Of a DNA stretch of 64,000 bases, positions 25,015 to 32,908 are shown one piece after another. The position numbers and the translations under genes are program-made. Under the pieces are notes generated by a model. It searched no databases, was not told the origin of the DNA, and saw only the letters and a program-made list of their open reading frames with translations. The stretch lies in assembly GCF_009183415.1 (NCBI RefSeq), contig NZ_WEHU01000014.1, positions 1 to 64,000 of the forward strand. Reading direction: 5' to 3'. The DNA comes from Bacillus sp. B1-b2. GTDB lineage: Bacteria > Bacillota > Bacilli > Bacillales > Cytobacillaceae. The first letter of the stretch is position 1. Each line of letters begins with the position of its first letter.

Positions 25015-26281
25015 TTAAGATAATTTCCACTGCTGCTTTTTTTCCACTGCTTATTGCTCCATCCGCTAAAATAGTATGCGGTGATGCCCAGTCCCCGGCA
25101 ATATATAATCCTGGAATTCCTGTTTTAGCACTTAATAACATACGTTCATCTCCCACTTGAGGCAAGCGCTGATTAACTATAATATTAGGAATAAAACGTT
25201 TTGAAATAACAAACTGTTGCCAGCCTGGCTGTAATTTATCTAGAAGTAATTCAAGCTCATTTTTTATAATGATTCCGTCTATGTGTTCATCTGGATGAAG
25301 GTATTTAAATACATGAAGAATGGCGTTCATTGGGTTATCTGAAAGACACGCGTAATTCGAATGCACGGAATAATAGAGCGAATTTGTGTTATCCATAGCG
25401 AAAAGTTGTTTTTGGTTAGGAAGCTGAGTTAAAGCAACATCTAATGTTGCTCCTCGAACAGGAATAATTTGAGATAAAAAATCCCTTTGAGGAAACTCTA
25501 TTTTTTTACTAAGCATTTCATTTAGTTCATGAGGGCCAGTTGTACAAATAACATACTTAGCGAGAATTTCCTCGCCACCTGATAGAAATAATTTAATTCG
25601 GTCTTGATGGGAGGGTTCTATTTGTTTAACAAGCATATGTGGTTGAACTTGAACATCTGAAAGGATAGCTTTATGATGGAGTTGATCTATCATTGTCATC
25701 CATCCACCATCTAGGTAAAGTACACCTCCCATTGTATTTTTTATACAGGATAGCGTCACTTCTGCACTTGTTTTATCTGGAGCATGACAGTAGGTTGCCA
25801 GCCTACTAAGTGTAAATAGGGAGGACTTTATATTTCTAGATTGTGATACTTGATTAACCCATTGTTGAAATGTCTGCTCTGTTAAACTTTTAGGATCTAT
25901 CCTCATCATTTTAAGCAGAACTCCTATCCACTCCAACCGTTCCTTTGTATTAAATAGACGAGTTGTAAGGACTCCAAATGGAGAAAATGGAGTAGCGTAA
26001 TCGGTATCACTTCCCACTATTTTACCACTTAATTTAGGTGATTTACCACGTAGATTAATTCCTAACTCTTCGAGAATTAGCTTAGCTGTTCCATTCTTAT
26101 AAAGTGCATGTGGACCAAGATTAAAATACTGTTGATTTACCTTTTTTGTTCTAGCCCTTCCACCAATACTTTTTCCTTTTTCCAATAGTGTAATAGATAA
26201 ATTGGTTTTTGATAGATAATTGGCTGCCACATATCCTGCTAATCCTCCACCAACAATCACAACATCCCATTTTTGTGTCAT
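25001..26281 (-). CDS. FAD-dependent oxidoreductase (phytoene-desaturase/amine-oxidase-like)
   Basis: A 426-residue flavoprotein. The N-terminal dinucleotide motif VVIVGGGLAGYVAA is at residues about 7-20, followed by LLEKGKSIGGRARTK. The C-terminal FAD motif is GLYIAGDWASPHTILADGAI. It is related to the COG1233 phytoene-desaturase-like family; the substrate is unknown. The start at 26281 is fixed by AGGAGGT (plus-strand 26288-26294); the open frame extends upstream but lacks a site. ECF41 factors typically control a neighbouring carboxymuconolactone decarboxylase, oxidoreductase or epimerase, and this oxidoreductase is the evident partner. Confidence 0.85.
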   Translation of the reverse strand: MTQKWDVVIVGGGLAGYVAANYLSKTNLSITLLEKGKSIGGRARTKKVNQQYFNLGPHALYKNGTAKLILEELGINLRGKSPKLSGKIVGSDTDYATPFSPFGVLTTRLFNTKERLEWIGVLLKMMRIDPKSLTEQTFQQWVNQVSQSRNIKSSLFTLSRLATYCHAPDKTSAEVTLSCIKNTMGGVLYLDGGWMTMIDQLHHKAILSDVQVQPHMLVKQIEPSHQDRIKLFLSGGEEILAKYVICTTGPHELNEMLSKKIEFPQRDFLSQIIPVRGATLDVALTQLPNQKQLFAMDNTNSLYYSVHSNYACLSDNPMNAILHVFKYLHPDEHIDGIIIKNELELLLDKLQPGWQQFVISKRFIPNIIVNQRLPQVGDERMLLSAKTGIPGLYIAGDWASPHTILADGAISSGKKAAVEIILNEKR

Positions 26282-26317
26282 AAGATAACCTCCTAATGAT
26301 GTTCCTTCATAACTCAA

Positions 26318-26343
26318 GACGAGAAAGGTTGGTATTTGTGACA
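26318..26343 (-). promoter_or_regulatory. Predicted ECF41 promoter
   Basis: On the minus strand, TGTCACA (26343-26337) is followed after 15 bases by CGTC (26321-26318), about 35 bases ahead of the oxidoreductase start. This is the published ECF41 consensus pair, and an ECF41 gene lies in the same operon. Confidence 0.85.
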
Positions 26344-26797
26344 TCAATGAGAAAAAAAGAAAATTTATTAATAAGTGAATATGATGTAATTATCGTGGAT
26401 GATGCATATCGCTTAAATTGGAATATCAGGTTTTTATGGCAATCAAGGGAAATTCTAGCCAAAGAATTAATCAATGCCTCAAAATTTACCTCTTGAATTT
26501 TTGTAAGGAGCGCATTTATATTGAGATAAGATTATTACATTGTTATGTGCACTCACTTAATATAAATAAATAACAAATATAAAGGCATTTTGTAAATGCA
26601 AATTATCTATAAAGAAAGTATCAATCATTAGAACCAAATGTGTTAAAATTTCTAAGGACACTTAATCATCAAAAACTTACAGTTGTAGATAAAAAGTGAG
26701 TAAATATGGTAGTACAAAGAATTAAGAACATATTTGTTTTTTCATTTAGATGAGAAATTAAATTAGTGCCACATAATGAAAGGATTTGGGTTTAATT
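26344..26797. other. Divergent intergenic region
   Basis: Apart from the ECF41 promoter at its left end, I see no gene and no strong structure. The dus promoter must lie in the right half, which is AT-rich; I could not choose a single -35/-10 pair. Confidence 0.35.
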
Positions 26798-27778
26798 ATG
26801 ACAGAGAATTTTTGGCGTGACTTACCACGTCCATTTTTTATACTTGCACCAATGGAAGAAGTGACGGATGTTGTTTTTCGCCATGTTGTGAGTAAAGCGG
26901 CTAGACCAGATGTATTTTTTACGGAGTTTACGAACACTGAGAGTTATTGCCACCCAGAGGGGAAACAAAGTGTTCGAGGCCGTTTAACTTTTACGGAAGA
27001 TGAACAACCAATGGTAGCTCATATATGGGGAGATAAGCCTGAGTTTTTCCGAGAAATGAGTATTGGAATGGCTGAACTTGGGTTTAAGGGGATTGATATT
27101 AACATGGGCTGCCCGGTTCCTAATGTGGCAACTAGAGGGAAAGGAAGCGGTCTGATTCTTCGCCCAGAAGTTGCTGCTGAATTAGTACAAGCTGCAAAGG
27201 CAGGTGGATTGCCTGTAAGTGTGAAGACAAGACTTGGTTACACGGAAATAGAAGAGTGGAAGGAATGGTTAAAACATATCTTGCAACAAGATATTGCGAA
27301 TCTTTCTATTCATCTACGTACAAGAAAAGAAATGAGCCAAGTAGATGCTCATTGGGAGTTAATTCCTGAGATTAAGAAACTTCGTGATGAAGTGGCACCT
27401 GATACACTTTTGACAATCAATGGAGATATTCTTGATTACCAAGCCGGCATGAAGCTTGCTGAGCAATATGGTATTGATGGAGTTATGATTGGACGCGGTA
27501 TCTTTAAAAATCCATTTGCTTTTGAAAAAGAACCTAGAGAGCATAGTAGTAAGGAACTGCTTGACCTTTTAAGATTGCATCTTGATCTTTATGATAAATA
27601 TTCTAGTGAACTAGAAATTCGTCCATTTACGGCACTTCATCGCTTCTTTAAGATTTATGTTAAAGGGTTTAGTGGAGCAGGTGCTTTAAGAAATCAACTG
27701 ATGAACACCAAGACAACAGATCAAGTGCGTGCATTGCTTGATACTTATGATGAGGACTTTGAGAGTGCAGTAGAATGA
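26798..27778 (+). CDS. tRNA-dihydrouridine synthase family protein
   Basis: A 326-residue flavin enzyme that would reduce uridines in tRNA D-loops. It has the TIM-barrel Dus signature: [13 protein letters not shown] at the start, [17 protein letters not shown] with the catalytic Cys, VKTRLGY, and the FMN-phosphate segment [13 protein letters not shown]. It closely resembles the dus paralogues of Bacillus. I prefer ATG 26798 to the in-frame TTG 26786, which sits too close to the AAAGGA site. Monocistronic, followed by a terminator. It looks like an ordinary core-type gene caught between the two toxin loci. Confidence 0.9.
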   Translation: MTENFWRDLPRPFFILAPMEEVTDVVFRHVVSKAARPDVFFTEFTNTESYCHPEGKQSVRGRLTFTEDEQPMVAHIWGDKPEFFREMSIGMAELGFKGIDINMGCPVPNVATRGKGSGLILRPEVAAELVQAAKAGGLPVSVKTRLGYTEIEEWKEWLKHILQQDIANLSIHLRTRKEMSQVDAHWELIPEIKKLRDEVAPDTLLTINGDILDYQAGMKLAEQYGIDGVMIGRGIFKNPFAFEKEPREHSSKELLDLLRLHLDLYDKYSSELEIRPFTALHRFFKIYVKGFSGAGALRNQLMNTKTTDQVRALLDTYDEDFESAVE

Positions 27779-27802
27779 TGTAAACAAAAAAATATACCGT
27801 AT

Positions 27803-27850
27803 AAAAAGATGGTTGAGTTAGGAATTTAAGAACTCATTCATCTTTTTTTT
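27803..27850 (+). terminator. Terminator of the dus gene
   Basis: AAAAGATGGTTGAGTT pairs with AACTCATTCATCTTTT (one mismatch plus wobble) and runs into a long T-tract. Confidence 0.8.
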
Positions 27851-28022
27851 CGTCAAAAATCGTCCATGATTATAAATACCCCTATAACTATTAGACATTA
27901 GGAATGAACAATTTAATCTTTCACTTAGTCTCTAACATTTGGGTTGGAAAGACAGGTGCTTTTTTAAAAGGTATAATAGAACAATATATTACTTTCAAAA
28001 TAGGAAGAAAGGAGAACAAAAA

Positions 28023-29285
28023 ATGAGTGATAAGAAGGAAGAAATCGATATTCCCATAAATCTCATAAAAGACTTTCGAACATTTTTAAGTTACATAGAA
28101 AATAATCCTGTTAAGCTAACTAAGACGCAAGAATTTTTAACTAGAAAGTCTTTGGTTGAAATATATGCACTAATGTCAGAGCCAAAGATAGAGATTCCAA
28201 TTAAGAAAACACAGGAAGATTATCCTCTTTTACACTTATTCTATATTCTTTCTATTAAACTTCAATTAATAAAAAAGAATACAATGTCGAATGGGGTATA
28301 TGCTTCTGTCAATCCTAAGCTACTAGAGGAATATTATCATTTATCGGCAACAGAGCAATATTTAGTCCTTCTACAATGTTTCTGGGAAAAAACAGATTGG
28401 TCTATTTTCAAAAGAAGGAATGGTGCTGATTCTCCTGAAAATACGGATTTTCTGTTTGAAGCCTTAGAGGAGTATGAAGCTAATACGGTCATTAATATGG
28501 AAACTAATACTCATTTAAAGACAATTCTATATCAATATGATCACTTCCTTTTCTATTTTAGTTACTTTGGAATGTGGAAGGTGGAACTGAATGAGAATAG
28601 GGAACGAAGTAGGGTAAACTTTATGGCTAAAACATTAGAGTTAACTCCTTTTTTTAAAAAAATAGAAGGTGCCTTGATTACAAATTGGATAGAACATCAA
28701 GATGAGAAATGGAGAAGGGATACTACTTTAGAGACCTTTTTAAGTATGATTGATGCTACTCAGTCGACTGCGAAGCCACCGGAAAATGTGGAAGAAGAAA
28801 TAATTCCTTTAATGGATTTGCTAAAACCATATTTTCCTGAAATAGACATGGGAAATTCGTTTTTATCCAATCAGAAAAAGTTTGTCACTGGATTATTCAC
28901 TTTGAAGGTTAGCCTGAGTAAAAGCTGCTCAAGAACTTTTCAAATTTCTAGTTCTCATACGTTACTTGACTTACATGAATTAATTCAAGAAAGTTTTGAA
29001 TTTGATGACGATCATCTTTATTCCTTTTATATGGATGGAAAGAAATATAGCAAAGATTATTATAATAGTCCTAAAGATGCAATAGGACCGTTTGTGAATG
29101 AAATGCAAATTAGAAGCTTGCAATTAATGGAAGGACAACGATTTTTATATCTATTTGATTTTGGGGATGAATGGGAGTTTGATATAGAAGTACTTGCCAT
29201 TTCAGAAGGAGAATCTATTCTAAAGCCTAAAGTATTAGATGTAAAAGGAACGGCACCTATGCAATATGGTGATTACTATAACTAA
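28023..29285 (+). CDS. pRiA4b ORF-3-like domain protein (IS1096 TnpR-like family)
   Basis: A 420-residue cytoplasmic protein. The C-terminal about 130 residues match the plasmid pRiA4b ORF-3-like pattern: FTLKVSLSKSCSRTFQISS, then LLDLHELIQESFEFDDDHLYSF and YLFDFGDEWEFDIEV. The N-terminal 270 residues are helical and unassigned. The start at ATG 28023 follows AAAGGAG; the open frame extends upstream without a site. It lies 87 bases before the restriction endonuclease gene on the same strand. No transposase or inverted repeat is seen, so it is not evidence for an insertion sequence. The function is unknown. Confidence 0.72.
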   Translation: MSDKKEEIDIPINLIKDFRTFLSYIENNPVKLTKTQEFLTRKSLVEIYALMSEPKIEIPIKKTQEDYPLLHLFYILSIKLQLIKKNTMSNGVYASVNPKLLEEYYHLSATEQYLVLLQCFWEKTDWSIFKRRNGADSPENTDFLFEALEEYEANTVINMETNTHLKTILYQYDHFLFYFSYFGMWKVELNENRERSRVNFMAKTLELTPFFKKIEGALITNWIEHQDEKWRRDTTLETFLSMIDATQSTAKPPENVEEEIIPLMDLLKPYFPEIDMGNSFLSNQKKFVTGLFTLKVSLSKSCSRTFQISSSHTLLDLHELIQESFEFDDDHLYSFYMDGKKYSKDYYNSPKDAIGPFVNEMQIRSLQLMEGQRFLYLFDFGDEWEFDIEVLAISEGESILKPKVLDVKGTAPMQYGDYYN

Positions 29286-29372
29286 AACGGTTAAATTTAA
29301 AAGGCAGAATGAATAAATCTTATCTACAAAGGAATAGCTTAACTTTATTTTCTGTAAGAGGAGGCAGGCCAA

Positions 29373-30242
29373 ATGAATTCCGAACAACTAAAAGAAAAAA
29401 TAAGCAATCTAACCATTTGGAAGAAAGGCGACCAACGCGCCCCACACAAACCTCTATTAATATTATATGCACTAGGCCAACTTCAAACAAAAAATGAAAG
29501 ATTCCTATCATATGAAGTTACAAGAGAGAAGTTAACAGATTTACTAAGAGAATTTGGCCCAATCCGAAAGTCTTATCATCCAGAAGAACCGTATGTTCGT
29601 TTGAAAAGGGATGGCATTTGGTTGCTAGATAAAGAAGTAAATGAAAAAAGTCCAAGTAATCGACAGTTATTGAATGATCAGGTGTCTGCTGGTTTTACTC
29701 CTGAAGTTTATGACTTATTGAATGGGAAGCCAAGACTCATTCAAGAAATTTCTCAGGCAATACTAGAAGAACATTTTCCTGATACTATTCATGAGGATAT
29801 TTTAGATGCAGTTGGACTAGATTTTACTGTTTATACAAGAAAGGAAAGAGATCCGAAATTTAGAGATAAAATTCTTAGAGCATATGGTTACAGCTGTGCT
29901 ATTTGTGGATTTAACGTTAGACTAGCACATACTTTAGTAGGTGTTGAGGCGGCTCATATTAAGTGGCATCAAGCTGGCGGACCGGATATAGAGGAGAATG
30001 GAATTGCTTTATGCTCCTTACATCATAAGTTATTTGATAGAGGTGTGTTTACTCTCACACCAGAGCGCACCATGATTGTTTCTCAGGAAGCCCATGGCAC
30101 ACATGGTTTTGATGAATGGTTAATGAGGTTCAATGGAGAGAAAGTTAGGGAGCCTATTCAAACTTACTATACTCCCAATCATACCTTTTTAAATTGGCAT
30201 GTGAAGGAAGTGTTTCGTGGGCCTAGTTATAGGGTTAATTGA
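29373..30242 (+). CDS. Phosphorothioated-DNA-type HNH restriction endonuclease
   Basis: A 289-residue protein with two parts. The N-terminal domain (KKGDQRAPHKPLLILYALGQ and YHPEEPYVRLKRDGIW) is the sulfur-binding-type domain of ScoMcrA-like enzymes. The C-terminal HNH nuclease carries a Cys pair (CAICGF), EAAHIKW, then CSLHHKLFDRG. Relatives cleave DNA bearing phosphorothioate modification (type IV restriction) and NCBI names this family accordingly. Start follows GAGGAGG. No dnd or modification genes are in the window, consistent with defence against modified foreign DNA. It sits between two toxin loci in an accessory island. Confidence 0.85.
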   Translation: MNSEQLKEKISNLTIWKKGDQRAPHKPLLILYALGQLQTKNERFLSYEVTREKLTDLLREFGPIRKSYHPEEPYVRLKRDGIWLLDKEVNEKSPSNRQLLNDQVSAGFTPEVYDLLNGKPRLIQEISQAILEEHFPDTIHEDILDAVGLDFTVYTRKERDPKFRDKILRAYGYSCAICGFNVRLAHTLVGVEAAHIKWHQAGGPDIEENGIALCSLHHKLFDRGVFTLTPERTMIVSQEAHGTHGFDEWLMRFNGEKVREPIQTYYTPNHTFLNWHVKEVFRGPSYRVN

Positions 30243-30396
30243 AGTGTCTTAGAAATGTTGATTCAGTGAAAAACATAGCTATCTATCCTATTTAAACGAT
30301 TAGTGTTGAACAGAGTGACCTAAAGTTATGGCTATTTCGCTAAAACAACCTACAACCATTACAAAGTTAAATGAGGAAACATGAACCCTAACAAAA

Positions 30397-31143
30397 TTAT
30401 TCAAACACCTCATGAAACAAATAACAAATCTGATATTTCTTAAATACCTTTTTGACAATTCCATTAAAATATCCATTTACATTCTTCACTTTCTTCACTT
30501 TCTTCTTCCTAACCTTTGCTACTAAAAGCTTCAAGGACTCATTTGAAGCTTTTTCTAGTTCACAGGAAGGCAGTTTTAGCTGTTTCGAGTGAATATGGGA
30601 GATCCTGTATAGCTCCTCAGTTTGCTGCACAGGAAAGAAATAGTTAGCATAGTCTGCAAAATCTTTATGAACAAAATTCGATACAACTTTTATGTGATTC
30701 TTAGAATACGGTTCTTCTGTACGTATTTCTTTATCTTTTATTTTGGTAGTTTGAGAATTACTAGTTTTAGCATGGTTCAATTGTTGCTTGTTGGATGGTT
30801 CAAAGCGATTGAACACATAGACATTGCTTGATTTACTGCCATTTTTTCGTACTGCACTATGTATGCTTAATAAACCAAGTGACTGTGCCTTGGAAGTCAT
30901 TCTCTTAAATGTAGAGCGAATAGATTGTGATCATGAGTTGCTTTCGTAATAGTAGCTATCTTGGCATTGCTAACACCAGGTACGCTTGCACAAAAAACGG
31001 ATAGGCCTTTTTAATCCAATTATTTCTGACTTCGTAAATTTAGATTTTAGATCCACCATCCATTGCTCTATTTGATTATTAAAATCTTGAATATCTCTAA
31101 ATTGTGATAAATGTTTAAACGAATGAATATTACTCTGCTGTAT
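30397..31143 (-). pseudogene. Decayed helix-turn-helix protein gene, copy 2
   Basis: On the minus strand the frame of copy 1 (17742-18040) recurs: IHSFKHLSQFRDIQDFNNQI up to LKRPIRFL. Here the start codon is ATA (31143-31141) where copy 1 has ATG, and phase changes follow around 30900-31010. A remaining open frame (30900-30397) codes SKAQSLGLLSIHSAVRKNG and VYVFNRFEP, a winged-helix-type part, then a Lys-rich tail. It is probably non-functional. The full-length ancestor looks like a cytosolic Bacillus DNA-binding protein of unknown role. Both copies sit just upstream of an LXG locus and read away from it. Confidence 0.7.
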
Positions 31144-31387
31144 ATCTAATCAACCTCCAAATTATTATTTGCAGGTATGTCCGCATGTGAAAGCATATAA
31201 AAACAAGCATACACATTTAAAACTTTTTCAAATGGTATACGTATTTTGCTTTTAATCATTTACTAGACATACTGAAAGATTTGATTGCTGCAGCGTTCAG
31301 ACCATTTCATATAAATTTATTAGTTTTCTTTACTGATAACTAGTTGTTTTGAAAAATAACATGATATAAGCATTTTTTTACAAAGAA

Positions 31388-31420
31388 GAAGCCACTAAAA
31401 AAGATTAGTGGTTTTTTGTC
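31388..31420. terminator. Terminator-like hairpin upstream of LXG locus 2
   Basis: AGCCACTAA and TTAGTGGTT pair across a short A-rich loop, followed by TTTTTG. No complete plus-strand gene precedes it, so it may be a relic or may insulate the LXG promoter. Confidence 0.55.
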
Positions 31421-31603
31421 ATACTTTTAGATAAAAGCTGATCATCTTTCTAAACAAGGTGCGAATAGATAGAAACAGTAAGGTATGTACAAGTATCATA
31501 TTATGTTGGAAAAATGGAAGAATCCAAGCAAAATAATGAATATGAAGAAGAAGCCGCTAGAAGTTTAAAGAAAATAGAAAAAGAATTTAGATCCTTTTTA
31601 CCA

Positions 31604-31631
31604 TACGATTTCCAATTCGTTTGTTTATAAT
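31604..31631 (+). promoter_or_regulatory. Promoter of LXG locus 2
   Basis: TACGAT, a 16-base spacer and TATAAT (31626-31631) correspond base for base to the promoter of locus 1 (TACAAT there). It lies about 22 bases before the GTG of the first gene. Confidence 0.58.
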
Positions 31632-31653
31632 GACATATATACATAAAAAGGAA

Positions 31654-32367
31654 GTGAGCGAGTTGAATCATAAACTGCAGTTAAAAACACTGGCTTTGAA
31701 GAAAGTTGCTTAAATAGTAGACTCTTTACCAAATGAATCTAAAGTTAGATACCATGTGGCAATCAATGAGTTTGCAGATTTATATCTGGAGGATGAGCTT
31801 GTTCTTCAAGAACTTTATTATGCGTATAAGCAGGAGCTATCTTCTTACGACATTCAAAGTACAAAAGGAAAAGTAATTCAATACAGAAGAGTAGAAGGGG
31901 ATCATGGAATTCAGTTTGAAAAAAAATACTTCCGACTACAGGAAGAGCCTTTCTTCCGCCTTGTTATGTTCTCCATTGAAATTATGCGAGAAATGTTACC
32001 ACTAGGAACGGTTGTGGAACTAAATCCACGTTACTTTCTTCCAGAACAGTCTACTTCTTCTCCGACCAAAGTGGTTATCACCGAGCGTTTTATTGTCCCA
32101 ACAGGTTATCAAACGTATTTTCCATATGGTGGGGTGATTTACCCTGTAGGAGAGCTCAAGAAAGATGCGACTATTTATTTTACCGAGCCGCTGATTACGA
32201 ATGTGGTCCATACTGGGTATAGAGATGAAATGGAAGAAGCGTTTGAGTTGCTGATCAAGGAAGATTTACTAGTAAAAGAGAATAGAAGATCCATCGAATT
32301 TTCCACAGAAGACATGAAAGGACTTCAATCAGAAATGGAAGCAAAGGAAAGGGCTGGTGAAAGATAA
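31654..32367 (+). pseudogene. DUF4176-like LXG-operon gene, copy 2, with early nonsense codon
   Basis: From GTG 31654 (site AAAGGA) the frame matches copy 1, but codon 20 is TAA (31711-31713) where copy 1 has CAA. Downstream the same phase stays open to 32367, including LPLGTVVELNPR, YFPYGGVIYPVGE and EEAFELLIKEDLL of the DUF4176-like part. Its stop overlaps the ATG of the next gene by one base. Re-initiation at ATG 31756 is possible but has no good ribosome binding site. So this gene is damaged in both loci, by different lesions. Confidence 0.72.
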
Positions 32368-32576
32368 TGGCACTCTATACATCTAGCTTTTCTTATGGAA
32401 TGGTCTCCGATATTGTCTTCTCTCTGGAGGATGTCAAACACGAAATAAAGAAAAATTTTGACCAAATGGACTTGGAAAATGCTTCTGTACAAGAAGAAAT
32501 GAGTGAAAAAGTAGAAAGTATGATCTCGGAGATTAATCAACTCATTTCCAGCATTCAATCGGTTCATTTTAGATAA
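32367..32576 (+). CDS. Small helical LXG-associated protein (Lap-like), copy 2
   Basis: A 69-residue acidic helical protein, nearly identical to 18968-19177. It starts one base inside the preceding stop, so it is translationally coupled to the DUF4176-like frame. Predicted partner of the LXG domain for type VII export. No secretion machinery gene lies in the window, so the export apparatus must be encoded elsewhere. Confidence 0.72.
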   Translation: MALYTSSFSYGMVSDIVFSLEDVKHEIKKNFDQMDLENASVQEEMSEKVESMISEINQLISSIQSVHFR

Positions 32577-32599
32577 AAAAGGTAGAGAGGAGATTACAA

Positions 32600-32908
32600 T
32601 TGGGAACAACAAACATAAAGATGGATGTTCACGATTTACAAGCCACTTTACAAAAGCTAGAATCCAGTATGGATGAGTTTAGGAGTTATACAGACAACTT
32701 TCGAAGCGGCACAAGAGATCAGCTAAAGAGCTTTAATTCTGACTTTATCGAAAAAGTAGATGCGGTTCTAGAAAATATGAATGACGATATTAATAGTGAT
32801 TTACTAAAAAATTTAGAGGATATTCATAGAGCGGGCAAAAAGATACTGGATGAAATGAAAAAGGCAGACGAAGAAGTGGGAGAGATGATTCGGAGTGGTC
32901 AGTCATGA
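32600..32908 (+). CDS. WXG100-like LXG partner (DUF5344-like), copy 2
   Basis: A 102-residue helical hairpin starting at TTG 32600 behind AGAGAGGAG. It differs from copy 1 at few positions, for example Asn for Ser in the TDNFRSGT segment. It overlaps the toxin start by four bases. Together with the 69-residue protein it makes the usual pair of small helical partners of an LXG effector. Confidence 0.75.
   Translation: MGTTNIKMDVHDLQATLQKLESSMDEFRSYTDNFRSGTRDQLKSFNSDFIEKVDAVLENMNDDINSDLLKNLEDIHRAGKKILDEMKKADEEVGEMIRSGQS

Noticed and set aside
28023-29285. Insertion sequence suggested by the TnpR-like label
   Set aside because: No transposase, terminal inverted repeats or target duplication are visible; the label is only a family name.
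31514-31630. 38-codon frame upstream of LXG locus 2
   Set aside because: It covers the duplicated promoter, has a poor site and is not preserved in locus 1.
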